Origin: Tubulanus polymorphus
Taxonomy: Eukaryota; Nemertea; Palaeonemertea; Tubulaniformes; Tubulanidae
Reading direction: 5' to 3'
Assembly: GCF_964204645.1 (NCBI RefSeq)
Contig: NC_134027.1
Coordinates: forward strand, 17,286,485 to 17,350,484
DNA: 64,000 nucleotides
Each line of letters opens with the position of its first letter. Position 1 is the stretch's first letter. The notes under the pieces were generated by a model. The model worked only from the letters and a program-made list of their open reading frames with translations, did not search any database and was not told the origin of the DNA. The position numbers and the translations under genes are program-made. Of this stretch, positions 32,603 to 43,018 are shown in pieces.

Positions 32603-33025
32603 ATGGCTTCTGCAATTATAACTATTATAGGATCGGCAATTTTTAACGCTTTGGCATTTACTGGTGGTGGGTATTTGTTTAAGCATATTGATAAAAATAG
32701 TTCATTAGGAGAACAAAGAAGACATAATTTAGCATTAGAGAAATACAATAAAGCCGCAGAAGAATATAGAGAAAAGAGACAAAACTATATGGATTACATT
32801 AACAAAGAATTATATAATCAGAAAATTACACATAGAGATTTTCAATCAGTCGATGATGCAATGAGTTTTTAGAACGCAGTAACAAATAAAGAAAAATTAC
32901 ATTTACGTAAACCTTAATTATCAGATTATTATACACCAAGTAGTGAACAACAAAAATATGAAATAATTTGGATTGTAGATGGAACAGTTATTGTATTATT
33001 TCTTGCTTATAAATTGACAAATTAG
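32603..33025 (+). pseudogene. Conserved Polinton membrane protein (element B)
   Basis: Start in TTTCTAAATAAATGG, N-terminal hydrophobic segment, EEYREKRQNYMDYINKELY. Stops near 32870 and 32916. The C-terminal membrane segment is retained (GTVIVLFLAYKLTN). Its 3' end abuts the L2-like insertion. Confidence 0.65.
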
Positions 33026-33029
33026 TAAT

Positions 33030-34749
33030 AATAATAATAATAATCTTATTTATATACCGCTTTACACTGCGTTTCAAGGCGGTTTACAATAATGAATACA
33101 TTAAGATAATAATATAGTTTTAATAAAACATTAGTTATCATAATACTGAGTAAAAAGAAATGTTTTAAGATTGGCTTTAAAATAATTAATATCATCACTA
33201 GTACGTAAGGTTAAAGGTAGATTATTCCATAAAACAGGGGCAGCGCAAGCAAAAGCTCGATTACCGTAAAAAATTGTATTGCATGACACATGAGACAGTT
33301 TAAACATATTAGCTGACCTTAATGAACGATTCGGTTTGTACAGAGACACTAACTTGCTAAGGTAAGGAGGTGCTAGACCATGAATACATTTAAAAACCAA
33401 AAGTAAAACTTTGAATTGTATACGTTTACAAACAGGTAACCAATGTAAGCTAAATAAAACAGGGGTGATATGGTCATATTTAGAACCTTGAGTAATTAAC
33501 CTAGCTGCTGAATTTTGGATGGTTTGAAGTTTTGACATTTGATAATCTGTAATTCCAAGTAATAAACTGTTACAATAATCTAGTCTTGACGGGATAAAAC
33601 AATGATCACGCTTTTCAGTAGTGGCTGTATCGAGTAATGATCGAATTTTACTAATTCTGTATAATGCAAGTGATGCCACTTTACAGATATGTTTAATATG
33701 ATTATCCATTGTCATGAAGCTATCAAAATAAAATACAAGGTTGCGTACTGTTGAAGAGAGAAATATTGTGGAATCACCTACACATAATCCATTAAAAACA
33801 TTATTCACTTTTCTGAATTTGGATGAGAATAAAATAACTTCAGTTTTTGAATCATTTAGAAATAAGAGATGATCTCTCATCCAAACACGTATATCCACGA
33901 CACATTTTTCAATTATTGGTACAGCAGTATTTGGTTCCCTGCAGACCATGTATAACTGTGAGTCATCTGCAAACAACATGTAATCCAAATTGTGCTTCTC
34001 TATTACGTCGGCAAGTGGAGCGGTGTAAAGGGTGAACAAGAGGGGACCTAAAACTGATCCCTGAGGGACGCCACATAACAAATCTGATAAGTTTCCAACT
34101 TTTCCACTTAAAATACACTGTTGTTTGCGATCACTAAGGTAGGATTTGAACCAATTAAGTGCTACACCACTTACCCCAAAACGATGTTCTAATGTATGAA
34201 TCAGAATAGAGTGGTCAATAGTGTCAAATGCAGAACTTAAATCCAACAGAACTAAAATAGTGTGATTACCCTTATCTACAGATTGAAGAATATCATTAGA
34301 AACCCAAAGCAAGGCAGTTTCAGTACTGTAACATGCCCTGTAGGCAGACTGAAATTTTGTATAAAGGTCATACTTTGACAAATGATCATTAACCTGTTCA
34401 AAAACAAATTTTTCCAGTAGTTTGGCAGCAAAAGGTAAGTTTGACACAGGTCTATAGTTATTTAGAATATCAGGATCAAGGTTAGGCTTTTTTATAAGAG
34501 GCCTAACTTAAGCATGCTTATATTCACTAGGTACTTCTCCAGTTATTAGAGAAAAATTTATAATTTTAGTGAGTGCAGGCGCCACATCATCCGTACACTT
34601 TTTAAGAATTGAAATGGGTATTTGGTCCAACTCACACTGTTTATTAGGCGCATTCAAAATTTTCTTTTTCACATCATCAACTGAGACCTCGGAGAAACTG
34701 GAAAAACTATGGTCACATGGTTTTTCAGGTGGTAATGGTTGGGGATTAA
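33030..34749 (-). mobile_element. 5'-truncated L2/CR1-like non-LTR retrotransposon with 7-bp target duplication
   Basis: It is flanked by TAGTAAT at 33023-33029 and 34750-34756. The minus-strand 3' end is a trinucleotide tail ((TTA)n read on minus), as in L2/CR1-type elements. The RT ORF (33131-34447) has YFQSAYR-type FQSAYRACYSTETALLW, LVLLDLSSAFDTIDHSIL (motif A), GVPQGSVLGPLLFTLY (motif B), YMLFADDSQLY (catalytic ADD) and a C-terminal LHWLPVCKRIQFKVLLLVFK domain. An upstream part of the RT domain lies in another frame at 34508-34810. No endonuclease domain remains. Confidence 0.87.
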
Positions 34750-34771
34750 TAGTAATTTCTTTTCTAAATAA

Positions 34772-35205
34772 ATGGATGATAAAGTTGATAATATTGATAT
34801 TATTCCTCATGATATAAATGAAACTAAATTGAAAATATATTTAGAAAAACAAATATTAGAATTAGAAAGTGACTTAAAGATAAAAAAGAAAAAATATTTG
34901 AAATCTAAAATTATATATTATTTTATTATTAGTGGTTCAGTTAAACAAGTTCTGTAATAACATTTTTAGCAATATTCTCACCATTAACTCCTTTAGCTAT
35001 ATCAATTGGTGTGTTAGGGTTAAGTTCAAGTTTTTTAACTGGTATAAGTTCAAAATTAAATATAAAAAGTAACAAAGAAAAAACAAAATCTAATATAAAA
35101 GAAATTTATAAATTAAAAAATACACTCGATTATATTATAAGTTTAAATGGTAATATAACAATTGAAGAACAGGATAAACTATTAAAAGAATTAATTAATT
35201 ATTAA
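34772..35205 (+). pseudogene. Conserved two-helix membrane protein (element B)
   Basis: Start in TTCTAAATAAATGG right after the L2-like insertion. A frameshift near 34940 falls inside the first membrane segment. The remainder (VLGLSSSFLTGISSKLNIKS...DKLLKELINY) is open. Homologous to 17036-17470. Confidence 0.65.
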
Positions 35206-35221
35206 TTTGTCAATTATATAA

Positions 35222-37241
35222 ATGGGGTTTCTAAAAGCTTTCCAATATAATAACTCAATTAAATATAATATTCCTGCAATAGATTTTAATAGAAATATTT
35301 CATATAAAATTTAGTTTTGAACTCATTAGTTAATATAGAAATTTACGTAGCCGAAACAAATTATTTTATTTCTTAAATGGAAAATATATTCAATACATAT
35401 GATGTTACTTTTACTCGGGATGAATATAATATATATAAAATAAAATGTTATATGAAATATTGGCAGAATCAAGTAAATTTTGCTGTTTATTGTGCAACAA
35501 CAGGGTGTGGTATAAGTTGGAACAATCATCTTAATATTTTAGTTAAAAATTTGTCTTATTCAGATTTAAAATTCATTCATACAATATTTAGATTTCACAC
35601 ATATTTTCAAATCAGAACTATATTAAACGAATTAGAATGCCCTTTACCTGGATCGAAATATTTTAGAGAATTGGATAATAATATTAATCTATCTAAGTTT
35701 TATAAAATATCTAATGAATTTAATATAAATATTAATTCCGATTTTAGAGCGCATGGTAAATTACATGGTGTTGGTGAACAGTTTGAAATAAAAAGAATTG
35801 ATTATATGCATAGAGTTGGTGCTTATCCTAATTATAAAATTGATAATAATGATGGTTGGGTTTATTTTATTTTAGATAATAGTGAAGGTTTTACTAAATT
35901 AGGTATACAAAGAATAAATCAATCTATTAGAATATATTTATTTTGTATTCTAGGTGCACAGGTTGAAACAAGATCCCCCAATAGTTGGAAATGATAACAC
36001 TTCATTTGACGCGCAGAAACAATTCAGTGTTGGTGAACAGTTTGAAATAAAAAGAATTGATTATATGCATAAAGTTGGTGCTTATCCTAATTATAGAATT
36101 GATAATAATGATGGTTGGGTTTATTTTATTTTAGATAATAGTGAAGGTTTTACTAAATTAGGTATACAAAGAATAAATCAATCTATTAGAATATATTTAT
36201 TTTGTATTCTAGGTGCACAGGTTGAAACAAGATCCCCCAATAGTTGGAAATGATAACACTTCATTTGACGCGCAGAAACAATTCAGATTTAAAATTCATT
36301 CATATAATATTTAGATTTCACACATATTTTCAAATCAGAACTATATTAAACGAATTAGAATGCCCTTTACCTGGTTCGAAATATTTTAAAGAATTGGATA
36401 ATAATATTAATCTATCTTAGTTTTATAAAATATCTAATGAATTTGATATAAATATTAATTCCGATTTTAGAGCGCATGGTAAATTACATGGTGTTGGTGA
36501 ACAGTTTGAAATAAAAAGAATTGATTATATGCATAGAGTTGGTGCTTATCATAATTATAAAATTGATAATAATGATGGTTGGGTTTATTTCATTTTAGAT
36601 GATAGTGAAGGTTTTACTAAATTAGGTATACAAAGAATAAATCAATCTATTAAAATATATTTGATTTGTATTCTAGGTGCACAGGTTGAAACAAGATCCC
36701 CAATAGTTGGAAATGATAACACTTCATTTGACGCGCAGAAACAATTTAAAGTTTTATTTGAAGATTCAATTCATAATGATAAAAATAGATCGATTCCAGA
36801 AAACATTGTAAGATATCAAAATTATTTAGATAAATCTCATGTAAGATTAAATTATTGTATAGGTCCTAATCTATCAATTATTTCTAATGTGTTAGTATTA
36901 AAGATTGAAAATATAATTGGTTATAATAATTTGATTAAGACTGCAACAATAAATAATTCATATGGTTTAAATGATATAAATAAACAGATTATTACTGCTC
37001 CAAAATTAATGGAAGGTGAAAAAATTAAAAAACATATTCAATCAACTGAAACTAAAACTAAAAATATCAAATTAAATAATGATTCTAAACCGGATTACAA
37101 TACATCAGAAAATATAAAATTGACATTATTCAACATGAAATAATTAAAAGTAATAATGATAATAAATCACATGAAAATACTAAATTAGCTATAACTTGTA
37201 TAGGAATTGTAATAGGAGGAATATCATATTTTAAATTTTAA
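35222..37241 (+). pseudogene. Virion-block tail-anchored protein with internal triplication (element B)
   Basis: The start is in CAATTATATAAATGGGG. WQNQVNFAVYCATTGCG, FRFHTYFQIR and LECPLPGSKYF mark the family. From 35770 the gene contains repeated copies of its own middle (35770-36027, 36028-36285, and a longer repeat 36286-36760), each with frame changes. The last copy continues to the normal C-terminus. The C-terminal membrane segment is out of frame after about 37140. Confidence 0.65.
35770..36760 (+). repeat. 258-bp tandem duplication plus longer duplicated segment inside the gene
   Basis: GTTGGTGAACAGTTTGAAAT begins the unit at about 35770, 36028 and 36491. The segment from TTCAGATTTAAAATTCATTC at about 35566 recurs from about 36283. 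Copies differ by only a few bases, so the event is young relative to element decay. Confidence 0.85.
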
Positions 37242-37256
37242 TTTTTTATTATATAA

Positions 37257-38340
37257 ATGGAAGAAGATATTCCAATGGATACTTTTGGTGACGCCCTTGG
37301 TATAAGTGATGAACCACAACCTGATTTTAAGGAAACTAATATTGATAATGATGATGGATCAGCATATAATAATAATTTAAATAATGATGAAGACGATGAT
37401 CCATCATATAATTCTAGTTTAGCTGATGAAGATGATGGTGTAATTGATTACGAAACGCGTGAAAAGTTTAAAGAATATATGACAGCTCCCGAAAGGGAAG
37501 TTATTAAACCCGTAACATTTAGAAAAGATTTAATGAATAGATTAGTAAATACAACTGATCCTTATTTGAAAGGGCAATTATATGGAATGAAAAGTAGAGT
37601 AATAGATACAATTGTTAACGAATTATTACCAAAAGATGTAATAGATAAAGTTGATACAATAGATATTGTAATGCAAATTTTAAAAGATGATCCACATTTC
37701 ATAAATAATTTAGAATTTAAAAATGATGCATGGTTTTATAATGTTGAATTAAATAACAAAACTGCATCAATACAATTATCTAGAATGAGTCAAGAAAATA
37801 TTTTTGAACCTGGAATGCGAGCAGGATCTACAATTGAACGTTCAAAAGGTGGTTCAGAATTTCTCAGAATTATATGGAATGCACTCGATAGAATAAATGA
37901 AGAAGAACCAAATGTTGGTATCGATATTAACAAATATTCACCATTTAAAAATCCAAATCTAAATCCTACTGATGTTGATCCAGAAATGGAAGAATATGGA
38001 GCTCGATTAGATAAATTAAGAACTTCAACACCAGAAACATCGAGAAGAGATATTCAACAAATTGATAATGATTCAAGTCAATTACAATTAGGAAAACATT
38101 TAGATAACTTCCTGGATACAATGAATTCATTTGAAGAAGATATGATTAGTATTTTAGATACACCTGGAACTGAAACTGGAACAAATCGAATGCAATCTTT
38201 GTTAAAAAAAGGATTACTTGATTTAAATGAAGAACAATTAAAAATATTTCCTGAACAAGCACGTAGAGAAATTAAAGGTATGCAAGAATCAGCTGGTGAA
38301 ATTGCTAATATTAAGATGAGATTTTCTAAAGTAACCATAA
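37257..38340 (+). pseudogene. Acidic/coiled-coil virion-block protein, truncated by deletion into capsid gene
   Basis: It starts in TTATTATATAAATGG. About 360 open codons: acidic N-terminus (MEEDIPMDTFGDALG), a conserved DPHFINNLEFKNDAWFYNV segment, then IFPEQARREIKGMQESAGE. At about 38340 it joins the capsid gene at the MGYKLSN position, so its coiled coil and hydrophobic C-terminus and the first half of the capsid gene are deleted. This is the longest undamaged N-terminal part of the family here. Confidence 0.65.
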
Positions 38341-38344
38341 AGAT

Positions 38345-38987
38345 ATGGGTTATAAATTATCGAATATATGTTTAGAATATGATACAGTAACTGATGAAAA
38401 TATTGCTAGCACAATTCAAACTCAATATAATCAAGGATTTTCATTATTATATGATTATATTGATAAATTTAAAACTGTAAGTATTAATGCAAATGATGAA
38501 ATAATTAATGAGAATATCAACTTCCCAAGAAGATCTATTAAAGGTATATCAATATTTTTTACCATTGCTACATATTCTAATGGTGCAATAAATGTTGATA
38601 ATTATTATGACCCTGAAATATCAAAAGTAGAAATTACAATTGAAGATATAGCAAATAAAATATTTTGTCAGGGAATGAGAATGATTGATCAGTGGCCAGA
38701 AATTAGAAAACATTTTATGAATGAAAAAGTAAAATCATCTGAAGATTGTAATATTAATCAAATAGATTATTATACTGGTAATAAATATGCATCATGGTTA
38801 GATTTTAGAGCCACTGAAGATAATTTATTACATGGTTCTGGGAAGAGATTACAGAACACTAAAGATGGAATAAAATTATTCATGAAAAAGAAAAAAGGAG
38901 GTTTAAATTACAAAATGCACATTTATATTATATCTGACGCGCAGTTAAATATTGTGAATTCTCAATTGAATAGTGTTATGTATCTAA
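38345..38987 (+). pseudogene. Major capsid protein, C-terminal half only (element B)
   Basis: Contains YKLSNICLEYDTV, NFPRRSIKGISIFFTI, YYTGNKYASWLDF and MHIYIISDAQLNIVNSQLNS. The usual stop (TATTAG) reads TATCTA, so the frame runs on to 39061. Confidence 0.8.
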
Positions 38988-39018
38988 ATTTTAATTTTAA
39001 TAAAAAATTCTATAATAA

Positions 39019-40123
39019 ATGGAAGGAGGAATATATGATATACACACTCCAAGTGAAATGATATCAGATATATATTATGTTATTCCTTATGATGAATATA
39101 GTAAGTATTTTGGAGAATTCTTTAATCAATTCAAATATAGAATAAGTAAAATAGATAATAATGTTGAACCTAAAATGATATGAGGATGATATTGAATCTA
39201 CATCTAATAATAATGAAAATATAGATATTATACCTTCTACATCGAATAATAATAATTATAATATAAAGATTGAACCTGATATCAAAACCAAAAAGACAAA
39301 TGAAAAATATTGTGACGTATGTAAGAAATATATATCATATAAAAATTGGGCATCACATAAGAAATCAAAGAAACATGTAGAAAAAGAAAAGAATAATAAT
39401 ATCAGAGATAATGTTAACACAATTGAAACTAATGATACCATAGATAATATAACAGATAATGTTGATACAATCGAAATTAATGATGATAATATAACAGAGA
39501 ATGAAACAATTGATGATTCTAAAAAACATTGTAATGATTGTAATTTAGATATTTCTAAAAGTAATTTTTCTAAGCATGAAAAATCTCAGGCGCATATAGA
39601 AAATGAAAGGGAGTTAGAAGGAAATGAAAAGAAATTAGAAGAAATAGAAAGAAATAAAACTTGTCAATATTGTAATAAGAAAATTGAACCTGTTGATGAA
39701 AATACTCATTATAAATCAAAATTACATCTAATTATTGTTTATAAAAATGTGAGAATGATACCATTGTTAAATAACCCAAAGAAATATATCAAATATTTTG
39801 ATCCTAAAACTAAACAATATTATATATTCTATAAGTTTTTATTTGATAAATTATTAGCTTATGCAGAAGATAATCCTAAACAAATATATAAATTATTGTA
39901 TTCAAGGAAAATAGATTTAAGTTATCTTGTAAAAAATTTTGGATATAATTTTGATGCCTATTTTGATGAATACTTTGAAAAATTAAGAGAAGAAGGTAAG
40001 ATACATACTAATTATCATAATATGATGGTTCAACTAAAATTAATAAATCTACCTAAGCATTATTATGAATTTGATATAAACAAAGATGATTTTATAAACT
40101 TATTAGAAACAAAATTAGAATAA
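39019..40123 (+). pseudogene. C2H2 zinc-finger protein (element B copy)
   Basis: Start in TATAATAAATGG. The N-terminus GGIYDIHTPSEMISD is followed by a frame break near 39176. Fingers include KYCDVCKKYISYKNWASHKK and others. The C-terminal open part 39749-40123 reads RMIPLLNNPKKYIKYFDP and HYYEFDINKDD. It resembles 57583-58785 in its N-terminal and finger parts. Nucleic-acid binding is inferred only. Confidence 0.6.
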
Positions 40124-40464
40124 TTTATATCTATGTACTAGACGTACGTAAGAATCCAAGAAAGTAAGAAAGGTACGAGAGATACGAGTAGGAATCCAAG
40201 AATTCTTACTTTCTTACTCGAAAGTCTTGTACTTAGATATATAAATTAGTTTTTTTGAATTAAAATGAAAATTATTAATCTATGTATAGAAATAGTTATA
40301 ATATAATTTTTTTTAAATTTTTATTGAGTGACAACATATAATTTATTCATTTTTATAAAACTACTAGAGGTACGAGTAAGAATCCAAGAATTCTTACTTT
40401 CTTAATTTCTTGGCAAGAATCTTGGTTTCTTACTCGTACGTCTCGTACAAAGATATATAAATAG
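40124..40464. repeat. Convergent intergenic region with hairpin-forming inverted repeats
   Basis: Two blocks (40139-40245 and 40365-40460) contain GTAAGAATCCAAGAATTCTTAC-type palindromes with extra arms (AAGAAAGTAAGAAAG, TTTCTTACTCG) and repeats of GGTACGAG/CTCGTAC. It lies between the tails of plus and minus transcription units, so a bidirectional terminator is possible. Confidence 0.65.
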
Positions 40465-40935
40465 TTATTTTATAAATTTATATTCATATGGATATTGAAG
40501 CCTCAGAGGTAATTTTGAACCTTTATTATTCTTTAATCTATTCATATATTCATTATGTAATTCATTAGGTATAATTTGATTTTCTTCCAATGATTGTTGC
40601 ATAGATTTTCTATCTTTATTGTAGAATAATACTATAAATCTAATGTTTTCTCTAAGATCTTTAACGATCGAATTATATTTTTGATTTAACACCCATGTTG
40701 TTATCCCAAAATGTCTCCCAGAGAAAGCTTAATAACATAACTCACTTTCTCTTACTTTTGAATCATGTAAATTAGCACAATCATCTATAATGAATAATGT
40801 ACTTGTTCCTTTATAAATATCAATTGCTATTTTTATACAATTATCTAAATTTTCTAATATAATAAACTTTTTTATCTTAACTATATCTCTATTATGTTTT
40901 ATTCATTTCATAAGTAGGGCAAAATAATATTATAT
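40465..40935 (-). pseudogene. Packaging ATPase (HerA/FtsK-like), C-terminal half
   Basis: Walker B-like TLFIIDDCANLHD and ITTWVLNQKYNSIVKD are seen, then NIRFIVLFYNKDRKSM and a C-terminal YPYEYKFIK. One TAA (near 40730) splits the frame. The Walker A region is missing; upstream sequence passes directly into AT-rich DNA and the truncated integrase. It would drive genome packaging. Confidence 0.75.
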
Positions 40936-40950
40936 TAATATATATATAAA

Positions 40951-41478
40951 TAATACCATATTAAATCTTTCTATAATAGATGCTTTTTTATCTGAGTGTG
41001 TTGAAAAATAATCTACATCGTTATCAGATAATAATTTTTTTTAATGTTTATTATAAAATTCCTTACCTTCATCAAATTGTATCTTAACCGGAATAGCTTC
41101 TTTAAATATCAATTTGAATGCATTAGTAACTTCTATACCTGTTTTATTTTTGATTGGAATTGACCATGCGCATCTACTGAATATATCTATAACATTCAGT
41201 ATCCAGAAATATCCTTTGTTGTGTTCTTCTAAGTTCTTCATGTCAATTAAATCAGCTTGCCATTGTTGATCAATATATGAAACCATAACTTTTCTTGTTA
41301 AATAGTTTTTATCCATTTTCTTACGGATTTGATATTTTGGATGATTTTGTAACCATAATCTTAATTCACTATATTTTATATTTTCATTATCAGATTTAAT
41401 TTTATCCCATAATTCTGAATATGATACTTCACTCTCTGGGTTAAAATATAAATCTCTTAAATATTGTTCTTTTTTCAT
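40951..41478 (-). pseudogene. Retrovirus-type integrase (Polinton INT), 3' truncated
   Basis: 141 codons are open from MKKEQYLRDLYFNPESEVSY. Catalytic core: WQADLIDM (first D), GYFWILNVIDIFSRCAW, QFDEGKEFYNKH (second D). After a frameshift near 41043 comes DKKASIIERFN (the E). The sequence ends abruptly after this motif, losing the C-terminal chromodomain/SH3-like part. The N-terminal domain is linked by VMVSYIDQQ. It would insert the element with 6-bp duplications. Confidence 0.85.
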
Positions 41479-41565
41479 CTTATTTTAATCCATTAATAAT
41501 CATTTAGATTTAGTTTCAATGATTTTATCATTTGATTTATTTCCTGGTATAGTAGGTTTATCATC

Positions 41566-41994
41566 TTAATCATGATTATCATCAGATTTATAGTTAGATT
41601 TATATATTACACCAAGGAATATAATAACTGTGATTAACCCAATTGTAATATATAAGTAATTATTTCTTCCAGTATTAGAAGAATTAGATGGATGATCATT
41701 CGAATTAATATCAGATAATTTCTGTGATTCATTTATATCAGCTAATTTCTTTTTCTTAGCTCTTTTTAATTCTGAAGATCTTTTACCTAATTCCCTTGCC
41801 CATATAATGGATTCTAGATGGTGCTTACAATATAAATAGTATTCATAATCAATATTATTATTTTGAATACAATTAGTTGCTCCATTATCATTATTATTTT
41901 CAATTTTGGTTGGAATATCCTTATTATCAGTAATGCCCAAATATTCAATTGTCTTTTCAATATCAATATTATTCTTATTCGATTTCTTTGACAT
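41566..41994 (-). CDS. Conserved Polinton protein, shortened form with C-terminal membrane segment
   Basis: 142 open codons from an ATG in TTAATATAAATG (minus). It has IDYEYYLYCKHHLESI joined directly to IWARELGKRSSELKRAKKK, whereas the element A version (22460-23359) has roughly 130 residues between these points. C-terminal membrane helix YLYITIGLITVIIFLGVIY. The deletion is in frame, so this could be a functional short form or just a deletion. Confidence 0.6.
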   Translation of the reverse strand: MSKKSNKNNIDIEKTIEYLGITDNKDIPTKIENNNDNGATNCIQNNNIDYEYYLYCKHHLESIIWARELGKRSSELKRAKKKKLADINESQKLSDINSNDHPSNSSNTGRNNYLYITIGLITVIIFLGVIYKSNYKSDDNHD

Positions 41995-42231
41995 TTATAT
42001 TAATAAAAATGCGAAAAAAAATATTATTCTTATTCTTCAAATGATACTAGTTAGTTAAGTTATTGGTACTATATTGACTAGGTTAGTTTCTATTCGAATC
42101 TATTCAAAATATAAAGTATTCTCTTTTTGAAAGGAAATATCAGAATTTTAATAAAATTAAAATAAAAATAATGGCTAGGTGAAGGTATGTAATTTTTAAT
42201 ATATTTGATTTGAATTCTATTTGATATCTCA

Positions 42232-42990
42232 CTACTTTGGTCTATCTATAGGAGCGGTAACTATAACTGTCCAGATAAGTAATTTCGGATCCTTGATATC
42301 AAATTCCTCAACGTATTGTTCATTATTTGGATCATTGTTCCATAATTCAATAAATTTCTTTGCTTTATCTAATTGATCTATATATAATTTTGAATCTAGT
42401 TTGTCAGATTTACTCATATTTTCTTTCTTTTCTAAAGGTCTTAGATTCTTGCAAATCCAAATTAACTTCTAATTGTATTCATCACTCATGTTAAATTTCG
42501 ATATTGGTAAAACATGATCAATATGAAAATATTCACCATAATTATTCGTATTCATTTTATCGTCGAACTGATATATAATCCATGATTTTAAGAATTTATC
42601 TGAACAATCCAATAAATTTGTTAGTGTAACTGAATGCGTTTCTTTACTGAATAATTTTGATACTTTAGATCTTAAACATTTTTTCATTTTGTAATTAAAA
42701 TCTGTTTGATATCTTTCCTTTTGATAATTGTTATTATACATTTTAACAAGTTCTGGATTATTTGCCCGAAATTGTTTCATATGTTCTGGATTATTTTTGT
42801 AATATTGTTTATTATATAGTTTACGACAATTTTTGCAATAATAACCTTTACCATCTTTAGTCTTTTTATCATTATAATATTCTGATAATGATTTATCTGA
42901 TTCACATTTTGAACATTTCTTATGATATATATTTATAACGCCATTATTATTGTTTGTAATATTGATAGTTTGTGCTTGTGTACTTTCCAT
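42232..42990 (-). pseudogene. Free-standing HNH endonuclease (element B), one stop
   Basis: Zinc-binding N-terminus (KKCSKCESDK...YYCKNCRKLY), then a helical region and HNH core HIDHVLPISKFNMSDEYN with LIWICKNLRP after a TAA at about 42469. C-terminal part 42232-42417 has KKFIELWNNDPNNEQYVEE. The start lies in ATATATTATAGATGG. The best-preserved HNH copy here, adjacent to PolB on the same strand; a role in mobility is inferred. Confidence 0.75.
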
Positions 42991-43018
42991 CTATAATATA
43001 TATTTTTATTAAAATTGA

